Positions 9,535 through 22,277 of a DNA stretch of 64,000 bases are shown piece by piece. Origin of the DNA: Owenia fusiformis (Eukaryota; Annelida; Polychaeta; Sabellida; Oweniidae). Position 1 is the first letter of the stretch, and the number at the start of each line of letters is the position of its first letter. The stretch is taken from assembly GCA_903813345.2 (NCBI GenBank), contig CAIIXF020000005.1:13765375-13829374 (forward strand), given 5' to 3'. The notes under the pieces were generated by a model. That model worked only from the letters and a program-made list of their open reading frames with translations, made no database searches and was not told where the DNA came from. The translations under genes and the position numbers were made by a program.

Positions 9535-12342
9535 TTAGTTAAATAATTTAAATACATCATTCCAACCCCCAGGAACAAGATTAAATAAGTTTGGCTTTTT
9601 AAAATAACAGGCCAAAGCCATAGTTTGATCGTCATCTATCCTGCCATTCTTCAACCAGTCCTCCAAGACAGCTTTATAGAGTTTATGATACGTGTGTATG
9701 GCATTCTTAGATCCTCCGAAAAAGCCGCCATTAAGAGCAGGAGCTACCGACATCTTGTAAAGTCTATTGATCGCGGGTTTATAGACATCGGTAGGGTATA
9801 GGTTTATATATGAGATCATATCGGTTAGAATGTTGCATGGGGCCCAGGGACAGTTTTCGGGCGGAAAGATACTGCTATTACCGTGGCCATAACCAGCGTC
9901 CATCCAAAAGAAATAGTCAGAATGAAATGTGTTTCGAAGTGTCGTTTCATACATGATTGAGAATTTTGAACTCATCAAGAGGTTGTATAATGCTGAAAAT
10001 CCTTCCGGATGATTCAAGAGTCGATTGTTCAATTTAAACTCCTTTGATCCCATGATAGTTTCAATCGCAGTTAAATAGCGATAAAATGTCAAATTCTTCC
10101 ATTCAGTGACAATCACTTCAGTCTTGTGCTCCTTTCCTCGTCGATGTTTTTCAACAAAGTAGCGCCCTCTTTCCTCGACGTAAAACACTAAATTCACGTC
10201 AAGCTTAAGGACATTTTGAGCGAAATTGAGATAATCATGGTAGGTCCGTTTGAACGAAGACCAACGTTTTCTACCTATATCAAACAGACCAGTAACTATG
10301 GTGACGCTCTTCCCTGAAAATACAAAAGAAATGGATACAAAATAATACTTCCATTCCATTCTGTTTGTAAATACTTTTAAGAAGCAAATAAAGTGTTGTA
10401 TAACAGCTTGATTTATTTCAACAGTTACTCCATATATTATGTTAACAAGGCAGAGAATGTATCTATAGTAGTTTAGCGCTATTCTTAACCATTGTTTACA
10501 GTGATTTACAAATATTGCTGTTTTACACTTGAACCGACACAACTTGTTCACGTATCAGTATGGCTGCACTTTCGAAGAGTTCTTTTTTTAGTTTTCTCCG
10601 TTATAATCATCTTTATTCTTCACGACTGACACCAGAAGTAACGATGGATATAACTGTCCTGCTCTAAATTCACCTTCTCGGGGACCTAGTAACCATTACC
10701 TATACACTCGATCGGCCAAATAAACAGTAAAATAGGAGAATTAATCCACAGAGGACCATCATTCTACACATTCACGTTTTCACGTTATCTAAACCTCCCT
10801 ATCAATATAAGGCAACTTGAAAAATTGACACAGTTAGTTATAGACATATCTGAAAAACATCTTTGTAATGTACCTCGATTTTAATGTAAAGTTTAAATTT
10901 AAATGTTTATCTATAGACTTTCATTCTGTCAGCCTGGACTAAACATTTTCGACAATTGAGTCCTAGTAATATTTCAATTATTCTTATCATATACCCTTTG
11001 CAATGCATTCGTTCGACTTCACTTCTTAAAAGACAGCTTCGTCTTCAGTTTATAACTAGACTGCGTTCAGGGTACTTATCATATTAAGCATACGTGTAAT
11101 GATTTCTGGACAGTCACTATTTTCTGTATTTTACAATTTGATTCGTAATCTGAGGTACCTTGGTGCATCGGTATTCCCGTGGTTATCCACATTTCCTACC
11201 AATTTAGGTAAAAATGGTCAATATGTATACGAACTCAAATATGAACTTAATGACATCTTTGTATTTTGTGTAAACGGTATTTTTATGCCCGCAACTTAGC
11301 GTTTTTTTTACTTTATTTGCATTGGTTTGAATTATCTGATTCATGTAGGATATTGGCATTTTCGAGATATTTATCATTTTTGTGGAGTCGGATATTTTGA
11401 CGGCAGTTGTTCTAACAAATTTTCAGACCTAAAGTACAGTAGCAAATAAGTATTTGATAAATAGTTATCATCATTGTATGCAAGTTGAGTTTCATAACTG
11501 AACTTGTATTCTCATGGCAATCGCAGTTGGCTGACATTTTAAAGATAACCTCGACTTGCTCTTGTAGCCTATTGTCCCAGATGTTAAGCAATGTGTGTAA
11601 ACTAGTAAATTAGTGATAAGTAATAAGTAGTAATGCCAAATACGCTTGTTATACGCCTTGGTGTTTTAGCATAAAAATAGAAATCTGGAATACAATGAAT
11701 CATATTTAGAAAAAATACCAGTACGATTTATATTTTCATCTGTAAGGTTGAGTACCCACCCTGCTGTCTGCAACAATCACATTCACATTTATGCTCTTCA
11801 GTTTTGTTTTTTGCTTGTCGTACAGTTTCTGTGAGATCAGTATCGTCCACTCTGCTTTGCTTGAGATCAATTGAGTCATTGGCATTGTCATGTTTGAGAT
11901 CATTAGTATTTTCCTTTATATTCAAATTGTCCTTTGAATCCGCATCTTTTCGGGAATTTCCGTCTACATTTTCTAGATGTGTTAAATTCGCAGACTGGTT
12001 ATTAGACCGTGAAATTACATTAATGGTGACATCATCAATTTTTGCGTACTTTATTGACGACGGTTTGCCGTCAGATCTTTCAGTTATTCCACTTTGATTA
12101 ATATCATTTCCATGAAGAAGTTTATCCGTGAAACGTGTATTGATGGTTCTTTGAGAAACTTCTTCGGTGGATGCTGAAGTAATTCCATTTAATATTTGGA
12201 AAAGCAGCAATTTGAATATCCATACGAATGACATAATTAATAGGATCCTACTAAATGCTAAACCTTGTTTTTCTAGTTCACATTTTGTCCTTAAATATCT
12301 CCTGAAATATTTTTTACAAATGTAAATCACTCGTTCAATCAT
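9535..12342 (-). CDS. HtrL/YibB-like glycosyltransferase-domain type II membrane protein (two exons)
   Basis: Exon 1 (12342 down to 11760) begins at ATG 12342. It encodes a short basic cytosolic tail, one hydrophobic anchor at about residues 33-53, then a polar Asn/Asp-rich stem with several N-glycosylation sequons (NQS, NLT, NDS). Exon 2 (10313 down to 9535) follows a TTTTCAG acceptor. The junction is phase 1: exon 1 ends in one G before GTGGGT and exon 2 starts GG. Exon 2 encodes the HtrL_YibB-like domain: SVTIVTGLFDIGR, then YFFWMDAGYGHG with a DAG motif, NGGFFGGSKNAI and a C-terminal DDQTMA. The total is about 453 residues. The topology suggests a Golgi- or ER-resident enzyme or a surface protein. 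The family is of uncertain biochemical function, and the glycosyltransferase assignment is by fold and motifs. The longer open frame running upstream of exon 2 into 10551 is intron. Confidence 0.8.
10314..11759 (-). other. Intron of the HtrL-like gene
   Basis: Bounded by GT (11759-11758) and AG (10315-10314) on the minus strand. It contains a block at about 10996-11050 whose reverse complement closely matches 21655-21715 in the giant element spacer (GAAGACGAAGCTGTCTTTTA, AAGAAGTGAAGTCGAACGAA). Confidence 0.6.
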
Positions 12343-13971
12343 TAAGCCACTTGAGAAATCCTTGAGGATATAGAAACAGTGCTAATAGATTATCGCGATT
12401 CAAATTGCTACCTTGCAGTATAACAAGTGTTTGTATTAAACTACAGACCGCATTAAATGTGAAGAATTTCCCCACTTTGCGTTTATCACCAGCTCGTTAT
12501 CGTTAAACACAAACGTAGGAAATGCTTACATACACAGTGAAATTCATGTTAGAATAGACCAAGTTGAATTTGATAAAATTAATTATTGTATTTTTCAAGC
12601 ATGGGTCCAGTTGGATCAGGTTCGATATTTTATGACTACATTAACCTGTAAATCGTCTACTGCATGTAATTAACATATTATAGGTTCCACCTTGATCATA
12701 TACGTAATAAAACAACCTCTAATGGCATTTTACCATTAACCTTTGACTTTTATTTTTGTTAAATTGACGACCTGTTATCATCAATATTGTTAAATGAAGA
12801 ATTTCCCACCGCGGGTAAAAGGTTTTACCATAAAAATATTTCAATTAAACTAGTATGTGTATTTTCGATAAATCTACGTCATTGCTCCAAGATATCCTCC
12901 AGCACTTATCCCTTCCATTTGTGGTATTTTTAATGGTCGCTTTAATTTTAAACACATATTCCATCCACACTTCAAAATACTTAATATTTTCCATGCTATA
13001 TCACTACTGTATTTTCAGAAACATTTGAATTTGATACAAAACGTTAGCTGTATATAAGAAAACTGCATGTATTCTTGTCGTTGTATCTTCTTTAGATATA
13101 ACACATGCGGATCCTATCTTTTTATGATCAAATTAGTAAATATCGGTATTTGCGGTATTTTTCATCTTCAACTTCCTTCCAGTAGTTACATACAGCAGTT
13201 TTACATATTGGAATAACACAAGATACAACGGAAGCTGAACTGAAGACACGCTGTTCCTATCTTCCACAATATAAAAATAATTTGTTACAAACAAATGTTT
13301 TTAGCTTATCGCTAATCTGTTTGTAAACAAAAGGGCAGTGAGTTGGAATGCTATGGTGAGAACTGTCATTTGGAACGCGGAAATGTTCAGGAGTACACGG
13401 AATCAGCAGCCAGTGAAAAAGCGTGACGGGACCGGAGTTGGCCAATCAATGAACCATTTTAAAAACGAATACCTTTTTGTAGCTTCTAGTCGTAGGCTAG
13501 TTTGCTCATGATAAGAGTACGTAACGTAGATGCATTGGGAGCACACGAATTCACCATGGGTTTTACGGTTTCTTTCAGTGCTTTCGAAGTCGTGTTTTCC
13601 TTTTCATACTTTTGATTCGCACTAAAAGATCTAGAGTTGAAAAAGATTCATTGCATCAAGCGTCTGAATTAAACAATAAATCTTAAGGCTTGACTAGTTT
13701 TCACATGCCTCTGCTGAATCTCCTGAGAATCGCATGAGACTAAAATGCACCTGTACTAAATCACTGGACGAAATGCTGTGAGATTTATGGAAATGGGAAT
13801 TTCCCAGAATTCAAAGATGAATTAAAACAGCTATTGTCTTGTTTGATATAAATGTAAATTGTGAAGAAAAACATCATCGTCGATCATTCCGAGAAATAAA
13901 CAAAACTCACTCTAGGTGAGTTTTAGTATCAACATAGAAAAAGACATACACAAAATCTTTAAAACATTACA
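12343..13971. other. Upstream region of the HtrL-like gene
   Basis: Presumed promoter and leader of the minus-strand gene, plus spacer. No further gene is recognised. The 13330-13445 stretch is locally GC-richer but shows no convincing coding. Confidence 0.35.
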
Positions 13972-13979
13972 TCCCATTC
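13972..13979. repeat. Left 8-bp target-site duplication of the giant element
   Basis: TCCCATTC directly abuts the left terminus AGATCTGATT and is repeated exactly at 33228-33235 next to the right terminus. Confidence 0.8.
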
Positions 13980-13992
13980 AGATCTGATTATT

Positions 13993-14205
13993 AGTCCCGA
14001 CCCCGACAAATGTTTTTCACAGATCGGGATATGATGAATCGAAGTTACACTGTCACGTAATTTTATAGGGCTCGCGGGATATTCACGAAGTCAAACACCT
14101 TTATCCCGTATGAGCACTTTGTAGCACTGAGCTACGGGACAGTCAGGTTTTCAAACCCACTGTCCCGTACCAGCGCTTGGTAAAAAAATTGGCTGCGGGA
14201 TAAAG
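13993..14205. other. Cluster of subterminal CGGGA motifs
   Basis: Within about 230 bp of the tip, seven CGGGA/TCCCG cores occur in both orientations (TAGTCCCGA, ATCGGGATA, CGCGGGATA, TTATCCCGT, TACGGGACA, TGTCCCGTA, TGCGGGATA). The same set lies in the right arm at about 33000-33215. Clustered subterminal repeats commonly bind transposase; that role here is inference. Confidence 0.45.
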
Positions 14206-15199
14206 TGATTTCAAAACTTGACTAATGCTGATCAAAGTATATGCTATCAAGCCATCACATACATGTATCTCTATGTAATTACCATACTACATTAACCCTT
14301 GCAAAAAATTCCATTTTTCATCTTTGTACTGAATTATATCAACATCAGTCTTTTATCTTTGAAATGTTGCTAAAGTTTATTGGGAGGGGTGGCATGTACA
14401 CACTTGATTCAAAATGCTATCGTTGTGTGTGAGGGGGGGGGGCATCTCCAGAGTTGACTCACATCATGGTCTATAAGAATCACAACTGTCACAAATCATC
14501 ATTCCATCTGGTATCATTTAAATATCCTTGAATATGATTTGCAGTATGTACATAAATCCTTGTGTGCCATCCTGTATCATATATTATGCCTATTGTTAAT
14601 GTTGCATATGTCTTTTTATTTTTTAATCAGCTAATATATATGTATATAAACACTGGTGAAGTAATGTGGTCATTCCTCAAGCCCTCCATATCATTTATCA
14701 TCCTAATTGTTCATATGTCAACAGCTCCTTCCAGTGAATTAAATAAAAGTTGTTCTTCACGATAAATACCGGTGAAGTATTGTGGCAATTCCACATGCAA
14801 TCTGTTTTTCCATCTATTCCCTGCTGTTATTCCACCATATTCTATCTATATGTTTTTGACATGCTGATTACCCATGCCATACATCCTGAAATAAGCAAAT
14901 AATATTTAAATTATTTTCTTTTCTGTATTGTGCCTTTTGTTCATTTATCATTCACTTATGTCCAGTAAATTGAATAAAGTACTAGAAATATGCAAACTCC
15001 ATAGTGCAGTAAATGCCAAAGAACACTAAATTCATGAATCTGTATGTCACATCATAATATTTATCATCTACCCTACCCTTGATTTGCAAATATTAAACAC
15101 AAACATTAAAATGTTACATGTATATCAGAATATTCACCAATTAAAGTATTTGGGTGACCATTTGTACTAGATCATTGGTGTGGCGGGGGGGGGGGCACG

Positions 15200-17480
15200 A
15201 TGGGTGCAAACCCTCTTCCCAATAATCAATAACAAAATGGCTCCATTACTTTTCAAGTAAGAATAAAAAGAGTAAAAAATGGTGGTCATTTTGAAAAATG
15301 GCTGCCTTTTACCAAAAGTGTCAATAGACAGTGTGCCATGCTTATAGTATTCACATACCAAATATGAACAAAATCGCTCCACTACTTTTCAAGTTATAGT
15401 AAAAAATGTAAAAATGGTCGCCATTTTTCAAAATGGTCGCCTACTACCCAAAGCGTCATTAGACAGTGTGCCATGCTTATAGTATTCACATATAAAATAT
15501 GAACAAAATCGCTCTACTACTTTTTGAGTTATAGTAAAAAATGTAAAAATGGTCACCATTTTTCAAAATGGTTGCCTACTACCCAAAGTGTCATTAGACA
15601 GTGTGCCATGCTTATAGTATTCACATATAAAATATGAACAAAATCGCTCTACTACTTTTTGAGTTATAGTAAAAAATGTAAAAATGGTCGCCATTTTTCA
15701 AAATGGTCGCCTACTACCCAAAGTGTCATTAGACAGTGTGCCATGCTTATAGTATTCACATATAAAATATGGACAAAATCGCTCTACTACTTTTTGAGTT
15801 ATAGTAAAAAATGTAAAAATGGTCACCATTTTTCAAAATGGTTGCCTACTACCCAAAGTGTCATTAGACAGTGTGCCATGCTTATAGTTTTCACATATAA
15901 AATATGAACAAAATCGCTGTACTACTTTTTGAGTTATAGTAAAAAATGTAAAAATGGTCGCCATTTTTCAAAATGGTCGCCTACTACCCAAAGTGTCATT
16001 AGACAGTGTGCCATGCTTATAGTATTCACATATAAAATATGAACAAAATCGCTCTACTACTTTTTGAGTCAGTATAGTATAAAATGTAAAAATGGTCGCC
16101 ATTTTTCAAAATGGTCGCCTACTACCCAAAGTGTCATTAGACAGTGTGCCATGCTTATAGTATTCACATATAAAATATGAACAAAATCGCTCTACTACTT
16201 TTTGAGTCAGTATAGTAAAAAATGTAAAAATGGTCGCCATTTTTCAAAATGGTCGCCTACTACCCAAAGTGTCATTAGACAGTGTGCTATGCTTATAGTA
16301 TTCACATATAAAATATGAACAAAATCGCTCTACTACTTTTTGAGCTATAGTAAAAAATGTAAAAATGGTCGCCATTTTTCAAAATGGTCGCCTACTACCC
16401 AAAGTGTCATTAGACAGTGTGCCATGCTTATAGTATTCACATATAAAATATGAACAAAATCGCTCTACTACTTTTTGAGTTATAGTAAAAAATGTAAAAA
16501 TGGTCGCCATTTTTCAAAATGGTCGCCTACTACCCAAAGTGTCATTAGACAGTGTGCCATGCTTATAGTATTCACATATAAAATATGAACAAAATCGCTC
16601 TACTACTTTTTGAGTCAGTATAGTAAAAAATGTAAAAATGGTCGCCATTTTTCAAAATGGTCGCCTACTACCCAAAGTGTCATTAGACAGTGTGCCATGC
16701 TTATAGTATTCACATATAAAATATGAACAAAATCGCTCTACTACTTTTTGAGTCAGTATAGTAAAAAATGTAAAAATGGTCGCCATTTTTCAAAATGGTC
16801 GCCTACTACCCAAAGTGTCATTAGACAGTGTGCCATGCTTATAGTATTCACATATAAAATATGAACAAAATCGCTCTACTACTTTTTGAGTCAGTATAGT
16901 AAAAAATGTAAAAATGGTCGCCATTTTTCAAAATGGTCGCCTACTACCCAAAGTGTCATTAGACAGTGTGCCATGCTTATAGTATTCACATATAAAATAT
17001 GAACAAAATCGCTCTACTACTTTTTGAGTCAGTATAGAAAAAATGTAAAAATGGTCGCCATTTTTCAAAATGGTCGCCTACTACCCAAAGTGTCATTAGA
17101 CAGTGTGCTATGCTTATAGTATTCACATATAAAATATGAACAAAATCGCTCTACCACTTTTTGAGCTATAGTAAAAAATGTAAAAATGGTCGCCATTTTT
17201 CAAAACGGCCGCCTTCAACCAAAAGTGTCATTAGACAGTGTGCCATGCTTATAGTATTCACATACCAAATATGAACAAAAACCCTCCACTACGTTTTGAG
17301 GTACAGTAAAAACCATTAAAATGGCAGCCATATTGAAAAATGGCAGCCTTCCACCAAAAGTGTCATTAGACAGTGTGCCATGCTTATAGTATTCACATAC
17401 CAAATATGAACAAAATCACTTCACTACTTTTTGATTTATAGTAAAAAAAAAGTAAAAATGGTGGTCATTTTTCAAAAATG
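15200..17480 (+). repeat. 135-bp satellite array, left arm (about 16 units)
   Basis: Unit period 135 bp, or 139 bp in units that carry GAGTCAGTATAG instead of GAGTTATAG. Every unit has AAAATGGTCGCC twice around ATTTTTC, TGTCATTAGACAGTGTGCCA and GCTTATAGTATTCACATA. The outer and inner units are more diverged than the middle ones, as expected for an array homogenised from its centre. Any ORF across it is a by-product of the repeat. Confidence 0.9.
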
Positions 17481-18050
17481 ACAGTCAGTGACATGGTATG
17501 ATACATGATATGACATTGAGTGCCATGGTATGTTACAAATATGATAGTAGATGACATGGTATGTTTCAAGATATGTCAATGAGTGACATGGTGTTACAAG
17601 ATATGACAGTGAGTAACATAGTATGCTACCTGATTTGACAGTGAGTTACGTAGTATGATACAAGATATGGCAGTAAGGGACATGGTATGATACATGATAT
17701 GACAGTGTGTGACGTGATATGTTACAAAATATGACAGTGATTGGCATGGTATGTTACAATAAATGACAGTGAGTGACATGGTATGTCATATGATATGACA
17801 GACTGTGACATGGTATGATACATGATATGACAGTGAGTGGCATGGTATGTTACAAGATATCGACAGTTAGTTGAATGGAATGATATAAGATATGACAGTG
17901 AGTGACACGGTTTGTTACAAGATGTGACATTGAGTGACATATGTTACAAGATCAGACAGTAAGGGACATTGTATGTTACAAGATATGACAGTCTGTGACA
18001 TAGTATGATACATGATATGACAGTGTGTGACATGGTATGTTACAAAATAA
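17480..18050 (+). repeat. 32-bp satellite, block 1
   Basis: Degenerate tandem copies of TTACAAGATATGACAGTGAG followed by TGACATGGTATG, period about 32 bp. Minus-strand ORFs of the form SLTVISCNIPCHSLSYLVTY are the repeat translated, not genes. It directly abuts the 135-bp array. Confidence 0.85.
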
Positions 18051-18484
18051 GGACCCACAGTCCTGTGCTCACACAGTTTGGAACCTTCAAGGGAATGTAT
18101 ATCCTGTCTTTCAAACAAAACTATTGATTTGGATTTGTAGTCTCCAACTTTGAGAAACTTAGATAGCACAGTTGTGTGACCTAGTTTGATGACCTTTGAC
18201 CTTGAAAATTTTAAATTATTCAGAGCTCAATAAGGTCTTTCGTGATTAAGCTGACCAAAATTTACATCCAAAAATCAATTTGAAAAATCAACCTTTTTGA
18301 CCTTTCAAAGGTCACTGTACTGAAGGTCAAGTAAAGGTCAAATCCTAAAACTAATGTCAAATTTGAACTCCTGGCAACTTGAAGATGATTTTCAAAAAAA
18401 ATTTGGTCAAGTGAAGCAAGTTGAAAAGTAACTTATTTTTACTGTTTTTTGACGTCAAATATCTCAAAAACAGTAAAAATTTGA
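18051..18484. other. Non-satellite segment between 32-bp blocks
   Basis: Unique sequence rich in AAGGTCAAA/TTTGACCTTT words. No gene. Confidence 0.5.
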
Positions 18485-18855
18485 TGTCGCATAATATGAC
18501 AGTCTTTGACATGGTATGATATGTGATATGACAGTGAGTGATGTGGTATGTTACAAGATATGACAGTGAGTGACATGGTATGTTACAAGATATGACAGTT
18601 AGTGGAATGGAATGATATAAGATATGACATTGAGTGACACGCTATGTTACAAGATATGACATTGAGTGACATATGTTACAAGATCAGATAGTAAGTGACA
18701 TTGTATGTTACACGATATGACAGTCTGTGACATGGTATGATACATGATATGACAGTGAGTGACATGGTATGATACAAGATATGACAATGAGTGGCATGAT
18801 ATGTCACATTATATGACAGTTTGTGACATGGAATGATACATGATATGACATTAAT
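18485..18855 (+). repeat. 32-bp satellite, block 2
   Basis: Same degenerate unit as 17480-18050, including GATATGACAGTGAGTGACAT. Confidence 0.85.
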
Positions 18856-19284
18856 AACCCAGATGCGAGTAGAAATTATCTTGATTTACGTCATTAAAAA
18901 TTCAAAATTCAGTCAAAGTCATATTTGAAATCTACATGTTAAATTACATCTAGAAATGTGGTTTTAAAAAGTTTTTATCAACTTTGAAAAATTAATTTTC
19001 TTTGAAAATGTGACTTCTAGCTCGGGGAGATTCCTCATAGACCCCATGCTATAAAATCACAAAAAATGAAATATCTTTTCTTTTAGTGGACAGATAATAT
19101 TTTGCTTTACCGGACATATTTTCATTAGTATAAGTATTAGGCACATAAGGGTTATATGAAAATTGAGCCACTTAAATTGAGAATATTCAAGTTTAAGGAA
19201 ACTTTCTTATATACCTGCCATGTTAATTGACCCGAATCAGCCACCTGGTGGTAAAACTGGTAACTACCTACTCGCATTTGGGTA
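18856..19284. other. Non-satellite segment between 32-bp blocks
   Basis: Bounded by related words: CAGATGCGAGTAG at about 18858-18870 and, inverted, CTACTCGCATTTG at about 19268-19280. It may be a small inverted-repeat insertion in the satellite. Confidence 0.5.
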
Positions 19285-19665
19285 ATTGTTACAAGATATG
19301 TCAGTGAGTAACATGGTATGTTACAAGATATGACAGTGAGTGACATGGTACGATACAAAATATGACATTGAGTGACATGGAATGTAACAAGATATGACAG
19401 TGAGTGACATGGTATAAAACAAAACATAACATTGAGTGGCAGGGTGTGTTACAAGATATGACAATGATTGGCATGGATTGTTACAAGGTATGACAGTAAG
19501 TGACACAATATGTTTCAAGTTGTGACAATGAGTTACATGGTATGTTACGATATATGACAGTGAGTGACATGGTATGTTACAAGATATGACAGGGAGTGAC
19601 ATGGTTTGACACATGATATGACAGTCAGTGATATGGTATGATACAAGATATGACATTGAGTGACA
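19285..19665 (+). repeat. 32-bp satellite, block 3
   Basis: Third block of the TGACAGTGAGTGACATGGTA unit. The 111-codon minus-strand ORF here is repeat-derived. Confidence 0.85.
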
Positions 19666-20021
19666 AATACACTATCAGTCCTAAACTGATAAGCTGAATT
19701 GACTGATTTGGCTTGAAATCTGTAGCCTAGACAAGATTTATTGAAAGACTGCCCAACCGCCTATGCATTGACCAGCAAACTGATCACAATTTAGCACCCA
19801 AGTGTCTGATAATAAAAATCAATCAAAGTTTAGGGCCCTTACCTCTGTCTGTTGTTTGAAAAATAAATCAGTCTGACTCTCTGTGATAAAGTCGTGTGTT
19901 GAAAAATTGGATTATACATTCTTACTGCACCATCCCACTTTTTCCATCCTTGCTCATCCTGAAGCAGATAATACAAATTGCATCAGTATATGTCTAATAA
20001 TAATTAACAAGCAGAGCAGAG
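19666..20021. other. Spacer in the giant element
   Basis: No supported gene or repeat boundary. Confidence 0.4.
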
Positions 20022-20236
20022 CAGGCCTGTAGCCAGGGGGTGGGAGCGGGGGGGGCAGGGAGGGGCAGCTCCACTCCAGGACAGAAATTCTTTTATAAAA
20101 TCATGTAGTTTTTCACTATTCTGAGCACTTTTCGCAAGACTTTTTGCCAAAACTGTCAAAAAGCTCCCCCCCGCCTAGGCAAAAAGTCCCCTTTGGTAAA
20201 ACCACTCCCCCCAGGTAAATCCTGGCTACGGGCCAG
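20022..20236. mobile_element. CAGGCCCGTAGCCAGG-family MITE, copy 1
   Basis: Begins CAGGCCTGTAGCCAGG and ends CCTGGCTACGGGCCAG, with GC homopolymers inside. Copies 2 (25154-25369) and 3 (62105-62295) share the ends and the internal words AATTCTTT, TTTTTCAC and CAAAATTGT. One terminal base differs from the other copies and no clean duplication is visible. Confidence 0.75.
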
Positions 20237-21479
20237 CAGGGCATACAATGATCATTAATGGGCAATCATATGCATGCATGATTGGTAATTGTCTCAGTCA
20301 CATGTTATAAAGTTTATACTATTATCAAGTTACAACCCTTACAATTTATACAAGTCAAACTATACCAACATGAAATCAAGCCCATGTTATATACACGAGA
20401 ACTTGCTTCTTGTTTCACATCGAGACATCTGGTCTCAGTTTCCAGGAACGAAGTCATGACTTCATGATAAAACATTCAATGATTATCGGCTGGTCCGGAA
20501 AATATTTGTGAAAATGCATTTCATATGATGTATTTTTATCGTTTGTGCAAATACATGTGAAGAAGAATGTCAAATAAAGCTGAAATGATGTGTTTAAAAT
20601 GGGATCCTGTATCAATTTATTACCCAGATGTATAAAAAATCTGTACCCAGAAGTTGAGCTTGATGTAGAATATTGTTGTCACTCTGAACTATCGCGTCTA
20701 TTGGACCATAGGCGTTGCCAGGGGAGCATAATCAAACCCATAACCAATTAAAATAGAATCATGAGATAAAAGAAGAAAGTTTAAAATGCTTTTTATGATT
20801 TTCTAGCTCAAGTTGCATCAATTTTGCAATATTCTTAGAAACAAATTGGCTTGCTTTATGCCACGATCGCACCCCCCCCCCCCTGTCTGAAAACTGGCTA
20901 AGCCCCTGATATACTAGTAATCACCCTCCCCAGGGGTCAGGGATAATCAAGTTACCTGCAAACGTACAAGGCATGCCATTGAACATGAAGATTTCTGAAA
21001 GTAGCAATAGTACTGTTGTAGTCGTCTAGACACTGGTTATTCTTCTTATCTTTCAATCTCTTTTATCTTTGATCACAGCAAGTCTCTCAGGCTGATACTT
21101 CATCCTTAGGCTCTGTCTATAAGAAAAATGGACTAAAGGTCAAAACAGAACTCTTTTATAACAATTCAAAAAGATTAAAAAATCCTCATGCTTTTTCAAT
21201 TTCCTGTTTGGGGGGGGGGGCAGAGGGGGGGTGCCCAGAGTCACGTTCTAAAAAAATTTGAAGCCCATTTATAGATAATTTTGCCTAAAAGGCCCAGAAG
21301 TCCAAGTTTCGCCAAACAAAAGTCCAGTCTTGGTACCCTGCGTGCAGAGTCTCTACACTCTGCCTAGTAGAGACCATATTACAGTTTAGTAGCCCCGCCC
21401 CCACGACGGGTACCGGTGACAGTTTGGGTAATAATATAAATCACTTCTGACCTATGCACTGACCTTTCTTCCACCATTC
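20237..21479. other. Spacer in the giant element
   Basis: Contains poly(C) or poly(G) runs near 20871-20883 and 21212-21230. No gene supported. Confidence 0.4.
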
Positions 21480-21715
21480 AGCGAGCCTGAACAAACATAC
21501 GCCAAATGCGTTCTTATTAAATATGCGCATGTCATTGGTCAATTCCGGGCTCAACGATGACGTCAGAAGGAATGACCATATGTAGAACGTCGGTCAAATT
21601 TGGCCGACGAACACTGATTGGCGCGGTGAGTTCACAGGTTTATTTTAGTTTGAAAGAGTGAAGACGAAGCTCTCTTTTAAGAAGTGAAGTCAAACGAATG
21701 CAAAGGGTAAGTGGA
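21480..21715 (+). promoter_or_regulatory. Promoter-like segment with first-exon-like end
   Basis: An island of mixed composition containing ATTGGTCAAT (CCAAT box), GATGACGTCAGA (CRE core) and GATTGGCGCGG, followed by a purine-rich block with ATGCAAAGG directly before a perfect GTAAGT donor at about 21708. The block 21655-21715 has a relative in the HtrL-like gene intron (10996-11050, minus). It could be a captured promoter plus exon 1 or the end of another repeat. No downstream partner exon was found. Confidence 0.35.
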
Positions 21716-22277
21716 GGCCCAGCAAAATTTGTTGGCCAAATATATTTTGGGGCCCTAAAAACGTTTCTGGGCCCACTCAAGGGGGGGGGGCATCGACTAG
21801 CCCCCTGGAACCGCACTTTCACAGTTCTCGAATGTGAACTTACCAAAACCTGGCTTAGAATTGGATCACTGAAGAACTTGAATATTTCTCTGACTCCCAA
21901 AACTAAAGTATGTATCACAAGAAAGTCTAGACAATAGGCTACTTAGTCGTCTAGACACTGCCGTCTGCCTAACATTCCTATCTTTGCATCAATCTCTAGA
22001 TCATATTCGCAGACATTCTGGCGGCCGTGAGAGATCTCGGCATGTCAAACTTGAAGTGGTATATTTAGAACGAATTAAAATTTAAGGCTCGCTTTTTAAC
22101 AGATCAACTACAATAAATTATTTTTTGATAATTATATAAAATCATATCTGATACTCAGAGACTCTATTAGGAGGTTTATTCACCATTTTAGTTTTTCTCT
22201 CTCTTGTTTTCGAAAGATTATGTTACACATATAGTTTGACTTCTAGTGACTACCCCATAGCTACAAAAATGAGTCGG
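21716..22277. other. Spacer in the giant element
   Basis: Includes a poly(G) run near 21780. No gene supported. Confidence 0.35.

Larger units (their letters stand above)
13980..17480 (+). repeat. Left terminal inverted repeat of the giant element
   Basis: About 3.5 kb. The outer 1.2 kb (to about 15180) contains CGGGAT motifs and a low-complexity part. The inner 2.3 kb is the 135-bp satellite with about 16 units. The inner boundary is where homology with the other arm fades and the 32-bp satellite starts. Short ORFs such as 14562-14765 recur as identical translations at 32442-32645, showing how little the arms have diverged. Confidence 0.8.

Noticed and set aside
10314-10551. N-terminal 79 residues of the long minus-strand frame
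   Set aside because: They precede a good TTTTCAG acceptor, and the phase fits exon 1 at 11760, so this is intron read-through.
15200-17480. CRISPR-like array
   Set aside because: Units are contiguous with no unique spacers, and the genome is eukaryotic.
17594-19656. Minus-strand frames rich in SLTVISCNIPCHSL
   Set aside because: Translation of the 32-bp satellite; no start context and no homology recognised.
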